From positions 1 through 64,000 of the forward strand of contig NZ_JACTVJ010000031.1 in the NCBI RefSeq assembly GCF_014493765.1: DNA of 64,000 bases. Direction: 5' to 3'. A program made the translations under genes and the position numbers. Shown piece after piece: positions 25,790 to 32,616 of this stretch (position 1 is its first letter; each line of letters begins with the position of its first letter). The notes beneath the pieces were generated by a model. It was given only the letters and a program-made list of their open reading frames with translations. It ran no database searches and had not been told where the DNA came from. This DNA comes from Streptomyces polyasparticus (GTDB taxonomy: Bacteria; Actinomycetota; Actinomycetes; Streptomycetales; Streptomycetaceae).

Positions 25790-26271
25790 TAGGCACGGAT
25801 GTACGCCCCTCAGCCGGGGCCCCATTTACGGATCGATATCTGAATTGCGTTTTCTATTTAGGTATCAGGGGTTTCCTGCTCGGTCTCGGCCGTCCGCAGC
25901 GGCGCGTTCTGTTTCCTCTCTCCTGGCTCTTCCGGCTGCACCGTGCGACCCGTCGGCATCGTCGTGCACATCGTCGGCGTCATGGCCGTCACGCATCCGT
26001 GCGTGGTGCTGCTCGTGGTCGTCGTCGGCATGGTCGTGCTGATCGTTGGGCGTGAAGGTGGCGAACGTTGTGCCGGTGTCCGGGGTGGTGGTGAGCGTGC
26101 GCTTCGAGGGGGTCTCAGATTCTTGCTTATGAGACGGGTCTCATTTGGGGTGCCGGAGTGCAGAATCAGGTGGCGATGTGTCCGGTTTTGCACACACTCC
26201 CCGGCGGCATCGCATCTGTGGCGTCACGGACCTACTTGTGAGACCCCCTGATTCATGCTTAGGTCTGCCCC
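25790..26271. other. 482-bp region upstream of resolvase: res-like boxes and Asp/His-rich frame
   Basis: Bases 26106-26263 contain four GGGTCTCA/TGAGACCC boxes (26110-26117, 26130-26137 with one mismatch, 26136-26143, 26239-26246) and a 14-bp direct repeat GATTC(T/A)TGCTTA(T/G)G at 26118 and 26250. This layout resembles a resolvase binding region. On the minus strand, 25880-26150 holds an open frame very rich in Asp and His without a start codon, perhaps a gene remnant. No intact gene is supported. Confidence 0.5.
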
Positions 26272-27243
26272 ATGGTGAACATTGAGACTTCTGAGACGGG
26301 CACCCCGACCGGCTACGTCTACGGCTACGCCCGCGTATCCACCACAGCGCAGGATCTCACCCGGCAGCTTGACCGGCTGGCCGCCGCTGGTGTCCCTGAC
26401 GAGCGGATCTACGTCGACAAGAAGACGGGCACCGACTTCGAGCGTGAGGGCTTGGCCGACGTGCTCGGGCAGCTCCGCCCCGGAGATGTACTGATGCTCG
26501 ACTCTCTCGACCGGCTCGGCCGCACCATGCACAAGATGCTGTCGTTGGCACACGAGCTGATCGAGAAGGGCGTGTTCCTCGTGGTGCTCGGCGGCCCCAT
26601 CCCCTTCGACACCCGCAACCCCGGGCCGCAGACGGACATGGCTATCGCCATGCTCGGATTCCTCAGCGAGGTTGAACTCATCTTCCAGCGCGAGCGGCGC
26701 GCCTCCGCGCGTGCCAGTCGCGAGGCACGCGGCGGCAGTTGGGGCCGCCCGGTCAAGGGTGACCGTGACGCCGTGCTCGCTGACTTCGCGGCTGGCATGT
26801 CCGCCCGTGAGGTCATGACCAAGCACGACATCAGCCGTGCCACCGCATTCCGGATCAAGGCCACTGCGCAGACTGAGACCCCTTCTGAGACTCCGGTCGT
26901 TGAGCACCAGGACGTGACCGGCGGGCCGACTCCGGATGTACGTCAAGACGTTGACGTACAGGATGCAAGCGAGACGTACGCGGCGAGCGCGGCCGACGAA
27001 GACGACGAGCACGAGAACGAGACCGCATTCGGTCTGTGGCTGCCCGCTGCTCTGCACAGTCACCTCTGTGAGGGCGACGGACTTGACGGTCTGACCGTGA
27101 AGCGGCACGGCAACAGGTACATGCTCTACGCGACCCGTGTGCAGCACCGGGACGTGCTGGGCCTGTGTCGGGTGCTGGCCGATGGCACCAAGAGCGAGCG
27201 TGCCGCCTACGCGCGGTATGCGGAGGCTGTAGCGGGCAGCTAA
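26272..27243 (+). CDS. serine recombinase, resolvase/invertase type, with long C-terminal extension
   Basis: A 323-aa site-specific recombinase. The catalytic domain (residues 15-150) has 'VYGYARVSTTAQDLTRQLDR' with the nucleophilic serine, 'LDSLDRLGRTMHKML' and the Arg-rich 'FQRERRASARASREARG'; an HTH_7-type helix-turn-helix follows (DFAAGMSAREVMTKHDISRA). The last ~140 residues are an unusual acidic linker and a small domain (AFGLWLPAALHSHL) not found in Tn3-type resolvases. It probably resolves multimers or cointegrates of the circular element at the boxes upstream. A terminator follows at 27258. Confidence 0.87.
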   Translation: MVNIETSETGTPTGYVYGYARVSTTAQDLTRQLDRLAAAGVPDERIYVDKKTGTDFEREGLADVLGQLRPGDVLMLDSLDRLGRTMHKMLSLAHELIEKGVFLVVLGGPIPFDTRNPGPQTDMAIAMLGFLSEVELIFQRERRASARASREARGGSWGRPVKGDRDAVLADFAAGMSAREVMTKHDISRATAFRIKATAQTETPSETPVVEHQDVTGGPTPDVRQDVDVQDASETYAASAADEDDEHENETAFGLWLPAALHSHLCEGDGLDGLTVKRHGNRYMLYATRVQHRDVLGLCRVLADGTKSERAAYARYAEAVAGS

Positions 27244-27257
27244 GCGCTCCACGGAGT

Positions 27258-27285
27258 AGCCCCGGCGTTCCGAGACGCCGGGGCT
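27258..27285. terminator. hairpin terminator
   Basis: An 11-bp perfect stem AGCCCCGGCGT / ACGCCGGGGCT with a 6-nt loop, followed by TTGT. It lies 15 bp after the resolvase stop and also faces the convergent gene ending at 27309. Confidence 0.88.
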
Positions 27286-27308
27286 TTGTCATGCCCGCAC
27301 GCGGGCGC

Positions 27309-27650
27309 TCAGCCCCATTGCATCGGGTCCGGGTGCCGGTCCGCCCCCTGGAACCTTGAGCGGCACAAAGGGCACCGACGAGACCGAGGCGACGGCCGCT
27401 TGCCCGGCACCCGGTCCGGGGTCCACGGGGTTGGCTTCGACACCATCCACCTCACTCGCCCCGACCGAACCCTAAGCGGGTAGAGCCCGGACTTCTGCAA
27501 GCTCTTGGCCGCCTGACTCTTCGTCAGCCCCCATGACGTCAGGATCGGATATGCCTCGGTTGACCAGAGGTACCTCTCAGGTCGGACGCTCACGAACTCG
27601 TACAGCCGTCGACCGGCCTCCGTCGTCGTCATCGCGTGCATGGTGTCCAT
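27309..27650 (-). CDS. small putative winged-helix protein
   Basis: A 113-aa basic protein. The first ~75 residues look like a winged helix ('YLWSTEAYPILTSWGLTKSQ', 'AAKSLQKSGLYPLRVRSGRV'), and the C-terminal part is Arg/Pro-rich with CPLC. I do not recognise a named family. It follows the larger gene 27673-28848 by 22 bp on the same strand, so the two probably form an operon and may share a DNA-related role. Confidence 0.6.
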   Translation of the reverse strand: MDTMHAMTTTEAGRRLYEFVSVRPERYLWSTEAYPILTSWGLTKSQAAKSLQKSGLYPLRVRSGRVRWMVSKPTPWTPDRVPGKRPSPRSRRCPLCRSRFQGADRHPDPMQWG

Positions 27651-27672
27651 GGTGGGGCTAGAGCGCTCATGC

Positions 27673-28848
27673 CTACCAAGGATCCGGGACCGTGTCCTCC
27701 TCCTCTTCCTCCTCGGGCGTCCAACACTTCGGGAATGGGAGCCCGGTGTGTTCGCACACGATCTCGGTCGCTGCGTAGATGGAGAGGCTGAGCGAACCGG
27801 CCACGACCGCCACCGCGATCACAGCATGGTCGGGAAGCGCGGGCTCACTGACGAGACCCGCGAACCACTCCGGCACCTCGTCGAAGTCCCTCCCGTCCGG
27901 GTCCCGCTCCCACTCCTTCAGGGTGTCCACGAAGGTCACTTCAAGGTCAGTGCACGTTGGAGCCAGCTCCTCGCCGACGCCGATGCCAGATAGCGCGGTG
28001 AGCCTCATGATCCCTGGACTGAGGTAGGGAGTCTCCGGTGTCCGGGGGGTGGGGATGTTGTTTTGGACATCCGTCAGGATGTGCGCCGGGGCGGCGGGGG
28101 CGCTCTGCGCCCCGCCCCGGCGCTTAGAAGGCTCTTTAGAGCCTTCTTTAGAACCACAAAACCCCAGGTCAGAGGTGGCTTTTGGTGCCCCCTCGGGTCG
28201 GTGGTGATCCTTCTGATTTTCGCTTGGGTCACCTGTGACCCCATTGATTTCTACTTGGTCCACTGGTGACCCAACTGATTTCGGCGGCCGACCGGCTCCG
28301 GGCCTCTTTCCGCCGAGTCCCGTCGGCCACTTCGCGTTCCTGTTGCCGTACTGCTCGCGGAGAATGCGACGTGTTTCCCTACGCAGGGGCGGACGACGTA
28401 CGCGGTCGGGACCGTCCTTGATGAGCGCGGCTTTGAGCTCTTCGAGGTGGTACCAACCCGCCTCGGGCGGGGTGGTGCGGACGTAGTAGCCCTGCCCTCG
28501 GGGCGCCGGGCGGAGCCAGCCCTTGTCTACGAGTTCCTTCTTCCATCGCTTGGTCTTCGATAGCGATGGCGGAATGGGGAGGAGGGTTGCATCCCATTCG
28601 GCGGCGATGAACACACCGAGTTCCTTGTCTGGGATGTAGACGGGTGGCGGTGAGGCGGCCAGGCGCTCGGTCTTGAATAACTGGCTGAGGTAAGCGAGGT
28701 ACACCCTTAGTGCGCCATTGCTCACCGGGATGGAGAGCATCCAGCTCGGCACCAGGAACTGCCACCGCACGTAAGGCTTCGGCTCCGACTCCTCGGATTT
28801 CTTCGAATTAGTGCGGGGTTGAGCGGGGTCTGTTCGCTTGTTTCCCAT
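27673..28848 (-). CDS. hypothetical protein, possible replication initiator of the element
   Basis: A 391-aa protein. Residues ~30-150 have the look of a double winged-helix domain ('WMLSIPVSNGALRVYLAYLS', 'KTKRWKKELVDKGWLRPA', 'GQGYYVRTTPPEAGWYHLEE') as in plasmid and phage replication organisers. A basic, low-complexity linker (160-260) includes 'GKRPGAGRPPKS', and the C-terminus is acidic with a run of six Glu. The intergenic region upstream is dense in inverted repeats, as expected for an origin. The replication role is inference; a regulator is the alternative. It heads a two-gene operon. Confidence 0.65.
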   Translation of the reverse strand: MGNKRTDPAQPRTNSKKSEESEPKPYVRWQFLVPSWMLSIPVSNGALRVYLAYLSQLFKTERLAASPPPVYIPDKELGVFIAAEWDATLLPIPPSLSKTKRWKKELVDKGWLRPAPRGQGYYVRTTPPEAGWYHLEELKAALIKDGPDRVRRPPLRRETRRILREQYGNRNAKWPTGLGGKRPGAGRPPKSVGSPVDQVEINGVTGDPSENQKDHHRPEGAPKATSDLGFCGSKEGSKEPSKRRGGAQSAPAAPAHILTDVQNNIPTPRTPETPYLSPGIMRLTALSGIGVGEELAPTCTDLEVTFVDTLKEWERDPDGRDFDEVPEWFAGLVSEPALPDHAVIAVAVVAGSLSLSIYAATEIVCEHTGLPFPKCWTPEEEEEEDTVPDPW

Positions 28849-28890
28849 TGGGCATCGCTCCGTACGTGTGCGATACCGTGCCGCCCAGAG

Positions 28891-28947
28891 ATGCCCTACT
28901 ATGAAGAAGTGCTCGGCACGGCACAGATGGTCATGGTTCAGAGATAG
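28891..28947 (+). CDS. possible 18-codon leader peptide
   Basis: A short frame MPYYEEVLGTAQMVMVQR ends directly at a rho-independent-like hairpin (28946-28975). The position suggests a leader or a small regulatory RNA read opposite to the rep-like gene and into the integrase 3' side. No clear ribosome binding site is seen, so translation is doubtful. Confidence 0.25.
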   Translation: MPYYEEVLGTAQMVMVQR

Positions 28948-28975
28948 GCCCCTTCCGGGAAGTCGGGGCCTTTTC
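28946..28975 (+). terminator. hairpin terminator with U-tract
   Basis: AGGCCCC and GGGGCCT pair around a 12-nt loop that itself can fold (TTCCGGGAA), and TTTTCTC follows. It is one of few hairpins here with a U-tract. It stands 97-127 bp upstream of the rep-like gene on the opposite strand, so a plus-strand transcript must end here. Confidence 0.7.
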
Positions 28976-29200
28976 TCATGTCCAGGATAGATCCAGCAGT
29001 AGGGGTACCCGAACCGCTCACACCCGAACTAAGTTCGGATGACCTTTCCCGAGTGAATGGGTGACCTTTTCGCGGTGCAAGATCCATGGGCGAGCGTTTA
29101 AATCAATGCTTGGGGTGTTGAAATTGATACCCCGGTCCCAATCTTGCCGATATTCATATCGGACCTTCAAGTCTTTCCGGTGAACGCGGCTCCCCTGGGC
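28976..29200. other. repeat-dense low-GC intergenic region, origin candidate
   Basis: Several dyads lie close together: CCGAAC-TAA-GTTCGG (29024-29038), ATCAAT...ATTGAT (29102-29128), GGGGT...ACCCC (29112-29133) and CCGATA-TTCA-TATCGG (29147-29162). TGACCTTT occurs twice, at 29040 and 29063. The base composition is lower in GC than the surroundings. It lies upstream of the rep-like gene and beyond the 3' end of the integrase gene. Confidence 0.45.
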
Positions 29201-29407
29201 ATGGAGAACGGCCCTACCCTCCAGGTCATGGAAGATAAGGCCGCTACTAAGGAAGAGTGTTGGGCTCAGTTCTGGCGCATCATGCTTCCTGAGATTCGGC
29301 GGGTTGATGCGGCCAGGAGGGCACAATCTCAATCCGCGACGGATACCCCCTCGGTGTCCGGTGAATGCGAATCTCTCGGATCACGGAGCGCAAGCTGGCC
29401 TGCTTGA
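29201..29407 (+). CDS. possible small protein overlapping integrase 3' end
   Basis: A 68-aa frame (MENGPTLQVMEDKAATKEEC) with a protein-like helical middle 'WAQFWRIMLPEIRRVDAARR'. It overlaps the convergent integrase gene by 128 bp, which argues against it, while the amino acid pattern argues for it. A second ATG at 29228 would give a 59-aa product. It is not recognised. Confidence 0.35.
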   Translation: MENGPTLQVMEDKAATKEECWAQFWRIMLPEIRRVDAARRAQSQSATDTPSVSGECESLGSRSASWPA

Positions 29408-30917
29408 CCGAAACTTTCATTTTTGGATCGTGCCAGCGGTCTACGAGATTACCGATTGCCTCCATGTGAGGCGTACTTGCCGAACGGTGCCGGTCTTCGG
29501 CATCAGCGATCTGAGCTGCGTACATATCGCGTTGTGCGACCAGTTCCTTTTGCTTCCGCTCGTAGGTCGCGCCATCAATCTCGCCCTCTAGCTTCAGGTC
29601 GAGCAAGTTATCCAACTTGGCCTGTGCCTTTTCAAGTCTGGGGCGAAGTTCTTTGAGACGTGCTTCCGCAGTGTCTCGGACTTCCGTGGCGGCCTCCTCG
29701 GCAAGCGCGGCAGTCTCGCCGGTGCGCTGTTCTTCGAGCCATTGCAGGACGGCGGACTCCACGGACGTAAGGCGTACCTGTGCCCCCGCACACGTCTTTG
29801 GCGCATCGAGTGCGTGACGGCAGTTGAACATCTTCACCTTCTCCGTGCGGGTCGAGTCGCTGTAGGTCGTTCCGGCCTTGTACTTCCCTCCGCAGGGTCC
29901 CCCGCTCTTGTCGTTGCTGGCGCACCAGAGGAGACCTGATACCGAATACTTGCCCTTGTCGCTGCGACTTGCCTTTTCCGGAGACTGGCTGCGGCGCTTG
30001 CGCTTGTATGCCTCCCAGAGTTCCAGTGAAACGAGCGCTGCGTGTTCGCCCTTCTGCCACCGGTCGTAATGCTCCGGCCGGTTGCTGGGATACCGCTTCT
30101 TGTAGAGCGGGTGCTTAAGGGGAAGCGTGCGCCCCCTGAGGAGTCCGGCAATGAATCCGGAGTCCAGAGCGGCGAACCATTGGGATACGCCCATCTTCTT
30201 TCCGGCGAGAGAGCGCACACCGCGCTCGTACATTTCTAGCGCGAGCGCAGATGCACCCTCACCGTTTACCCACCGCTTCATAAACTCGGCGGCGTACGGC
30301 CCGCGCGCAGGATCCACAACCAGAATCCCTTTACATGCTTTGCACTTGGCGTAACGGCGGTGCACGCTTCCGTTCTTGAGTGTTTCCTCAACAACGATGC
30401 ATTCCGGGCACCGCATGTACCCGAAGCGTGCGGACCCGTTGTGCGGACGACCGTTCGCACGTCGCTTCTCGTGGGTGTCTCTCCAGTAATCGCCGCGAGT
30501 CTCGGACTCTTCCGAGTCGAGGAGATAGGCCATCTTTCGACGGAGGCGCCCCGCGCGGGTGTTGGGGTCTTCCGACTCCATGACGGATACGAGGATCCCG
30601 CCCGCGCTGCTCAGTTCCTTTTCATAGACGCGGTTCTCGGTGTCGTTGCGTCCCCAACGAGAAAGGCGCATCACGAGGATTCCGTCTGCCTCGCCGTCCG
30701 CAACCGCAGAGATGTACTTGCGTACCTTGCGCTTGGAGAACTCTGTCCCGGACATGTCGAGGTCCGGTTCGTATTTCCCGACCAGCGTCACGTTATGGCG
30801 CTCGGCGAACGCTGCCATCTTGTCGAACTGGTCAGCATCGGATTCCGAGTCCTCATGAAGCTGAGAGACTCGACCGTACGGAATGAGTCGCATTCCGTCG
30901 TAGGGGTTTTCCAACAC
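29280..30917 (-). CDS. int: large serine recombinase (integrase)
   Basis: A 545-aa phage-type serine integrase. The catalytic domain (residues 8-150) shows 'RLIPYGRVSQLHEDSESDAD' with the nucleophile serine, 'LVMRLSRWGRNDTE' and 'RLRRKMAYLLDSEESETRGD'. The recombinase domain follows (~170-290), then a zinc ribbon with four cysteines (LLWCAS, GGPCGG, FNCRHA, KTCAG, about 355-415) and a coiled coil (AEARLKELRPRLEKAQAKLD, ~440-480). The GTG at 30917 has GGGAGG at a proper distance. Its start lies 90 bp from the attR crossover, the normal place for int next to attP. It catalyses integration into the ADP-ribosylglycohydrolase gene. Confidence 0.95.
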   Translation of the reverse strand: MLENPYDGMRLIPYGRVSQLHEDSESDADQFDKMAAFAERHNVTLVGKYEPDLDMSGTEFSKRKVRKYISAVADGEADGILVMRLSRWGRNDTENRVYEKELSSAGGILVSVMESEDPNTRAGRLRRKMAYLLDSEESETRGDYWRDTHEKRRANGRPHNGSARFGYMRCPECIVVEETLKNGSVHRRYAKCKACKGILVVDPARGPYAAEFMKRWVNGEGASALALEMYERGVRSLAGKKMGVSQWFAALDSGFIAGLLRGRTLPLKHPLYKKRYPSNRPEHYDRWQKGEHAALVSLELWEAYKRKRRSQSPEKASRSDKGKYSVSGLLWCASNDKSGGPCGGKYKAGTTYSDSTRTEKVKMFNCRHALDAPKTCAGAQVRLTSVESAVLQWLEEQRTGETAALAEEAATEVRDTAEARLKELRPRLEKAQAKLDNLLDLKLEGEIDGATYERKQKELVAQRDMYAAQIADAEDRHRSASTPHMEAIGNLVDRWHDPKMKVSVKQASLRSVIREIRIHRTPRGYPSRIEIVPSWPHQPAESQEA

Positions 30918-30971
30918 CGGGGTTGCCCTCCCTGATGTGCGCCGACCTGGCCGTCGGCGCGGCCCCGCCCC

Positions 30972-31024
30972 ATCGGCGGGGGAACCATCCTTTGGATAGC
31001 ACACTCTTCACCGTGGACGGGCTG
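30972..31024. other. attR (right attachment junction)
   Basis: The element arm GGGGGAACCATCCTTTGGAT then AGCACACTC leads to TTCA (31007-31010), followed by host sequence CCGTGGACGGGCTG. Joining this arm to the attL arm gives a symmetric attP with CACACT-CTTC-AGTGTG at its centre, so TT (31007-31008 / 21696-21697) is the predicted crossover dinucleotide. Confidence 0.8.
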
Positions 31025-31894
31025 ATACGGGCGCATGTACGCCGCGACACCGGCGCCTGGCATCCGCCGACCGATCTGCACCGCGCGTACCGGCGCTGGG
31101 CCGTCACCCAGAACGAATGGGGACCGGACGAGCGCCGCAAGGACGACGGCTGGCTGGCGCGCGAGGAATGGCTGTACGCGCGGCGCGACCCGGACCGTGC
31201 GCTGCTCGCGGGCTTCGGCGACGAGCGGCTCGGCACGCTCCAGGAGCCCAAGAACCCCATGGAGCGCGGGCCTTCGGCCGCGACCCGCTCCGCGCCGTTC
31301 GGGCTGCTCGTCGGCTGGGAGCCGCAGCTGGTCCTGCAGCTCGCCGTGGAGTGCGCGGCCCAGTCGCACGGCCACCCCACGGCGTATCTGAGCGCCGGTG
31401 CCTTCGCCGTCCTGGTGCACGCGCTCGCCCGCGGGGAGTCCCTGGACGCGGCGGTGCAGCGTGCGCTCGCGCTGGTCGCCACCCGGCCCGGGCACCAGCC
31501 GGTCACCGACGCGCTGCAGCAGGCCCTCGGTTCCGTACGGCAGGGCATGCCGACCCCCGGCCGTGTGGACGCCCTCGCGGCCGGACGTACGGCCGAGTCC
31601 TCGCTCGCCGCGGCCGTCTACTGCGCGCTGGTCTGCGAGGACATACGGCACGGTCTGCGCCTGGCCGTGAACCACGGCGGCGACTCGTCCGCGGTCGCGG
31701 CCCTGGCCGGCGCCCTGCTCGGCGCCATGCACGGCGAGACGGCGCTGCCGCCGGCCTGGCTGACCGAACTCGAAGGCCGCGCCGCCCTGTTGGAGCTGTC
31801 CGACGACTTCGCCATGGAGATGACCCAGTCCGCGGCCCTGCACGGACCGGGTACCTCCGCCCCGGGCTGGCTGGCCCGCTACCCGCGCGGCTGA
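31009..31894 (+). pseudogene. ADP-ribosylglycohydrolase, 3' part, split by integration
   Basis: The remaining 295 codons of the ADP-ribosylglycohydrolase whose first 75 codons lie at 21471-21697. Visible motifs are 'FTVDGLIRAHVRRDTG' at the junction and the C-terminal metal-binding 'NHGGDSSAVAALAGALLGA' near the end. The family removes ADP-ribose from proteins or dinitrogenase reductase. A frame from a GTG at 30923 reads through attR into this part, so a shortened protein could be made, but it would lack the N-terminal metal site and should be inactive. Confidence 0.88.
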
Positions 31895-31913
31895 CCGCCG
31901 GGGACCGCCGCCG

Positions 31914-32486
31914 TCACGCCCGTCCGACGAGCTCGGTGCAGGGCGTCAGGTGGTAGGACCGGACGAACTCCACCGGGTTGCGCCAGTTCGGCATCAGCCG
32001 GTCCAGCGCGGCCCAGTCCTCGTCTTCCACGGCCTGCAGCGTCATGGCCTTGTACTCCCAGAAACGCTGCACTCCCTCCTCGGTGGCACAGCCGTCCTTG
32101 AGATCGCCCTTGCGGTCGAGGATCGCATTGCGTACGTGCTCGCCGAAGGCCGTCGGGTCGCCGCAGATCAGCGTCCGGTTCGCCTCGTTGAGATCGCCGC
32201 CGTGCAGCGGCCAGACCCGCTGGCGCGCCTCCCGGTAGGCGGAGATCCCGCCCTGCCAGTCGTACGGCTGCATCGACTGCCAGGAGTCGAGCGCCTTGAG
32301 CCGCTCCGCGCCGACGGGCTTGGCCGCGAGCTCTTCCTCGGGCGGGCAGAGCAGCCGCTCGAACTGCGCGACCAGTTCGCCCTCGTCGGCGGGGGCGGCG
32401 TGCGCCGCGGCGGGCAGCGCGGTCAGCGCGAGCGCGGCCGAGCAGCCGGCGAGGAGGGCGCGCAGGGCCAGGGAACGTCTGGGCAT
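31914..32486 (-). CDS. secreted hypothetical protein
   Basis: A 190-aa exported protein with a Sec signal (MPRRSLALRALLAGCSAALA, cleavage after AAHA near residue 30). The mature part has 'FERLLCPPEEELAAKPVGAE', 'WQSMQPYDWQGGISAYREAR' and four cysteines (LLCPP, LICGD, DGCAT, TPCTE), probably two disulfides. I do not recognise the family. It converges on the interrupted ADP-ribosylglycohydrolase gene with 19 bp between the stops. Confidence 0.72.
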   Translation of the reverse strand: MPRRSLALRALLAGCSAALALTALPAAAHAAPADEGELVAQFERLLCPPEEELAAKPVGAERLKALDSWQSMQPYDWQGGISAYREARQRVWPLHGGDLNEANRTLICGDPTAFGEHVRNAILDRKGDLKDGCATEEGVQRFWEYKAMTLQAVEDEDWAALDRLMPNWRNPVEFVRSYHLTPCTELVGRA

Positions 32487-32616
32487 GGGGGTCCGCCTTC
32501 ATACGTGGGGGAGTGGTGCTTGAGCTGCCTCCATGCCTGTCATCGGACCCACCGCAATGCAACGCAACGCGCCGCCCGCGGGAATCTCCACGAGCGGCGC
32601 GCCCCGCGATCGGCGA

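Larger units (their letters stand above)
21698..31008. mobile_element. 9.3-kb serine-integrase element inserted in an ADP-ribosylglycohydrolase gene
   Basis: The borders are set by the split host gene and by an imperfect inverted repeat of about 31 bp at the two ends (21699-21730 and 30975-31005). A large serine integrase gene ends the right side, 90 bp from the junction. Contents in order: a small minus-strand gene, a 69-aa protein/DUF6879/Scr1-like set, two overlapping small genes, a GntR-like protein, two more small genes, a resolvase, a possible replication module and the integrase. Codon use is less GC-biased than the flanks. No transfer (tra/FtsK-like), capsid or antibiotic gene is recognised, so it is an integrative element of unknown transfer mode, not a complete prophage. 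Confidence 0.88.

Noticed and set aside
21698-31008. Complete prophage
   Set aside because: No capsid, terminase, portal, tail or lysis gene is seen, and 9.3 kb is too short.
30923-31894. Functional ADP-ribosylglycohydrolase from a GTG at 30923
   Set aside because: The frame runs through the attR arm and lacks the N-terminal metal-binding segment, which lies at 21471-21697.
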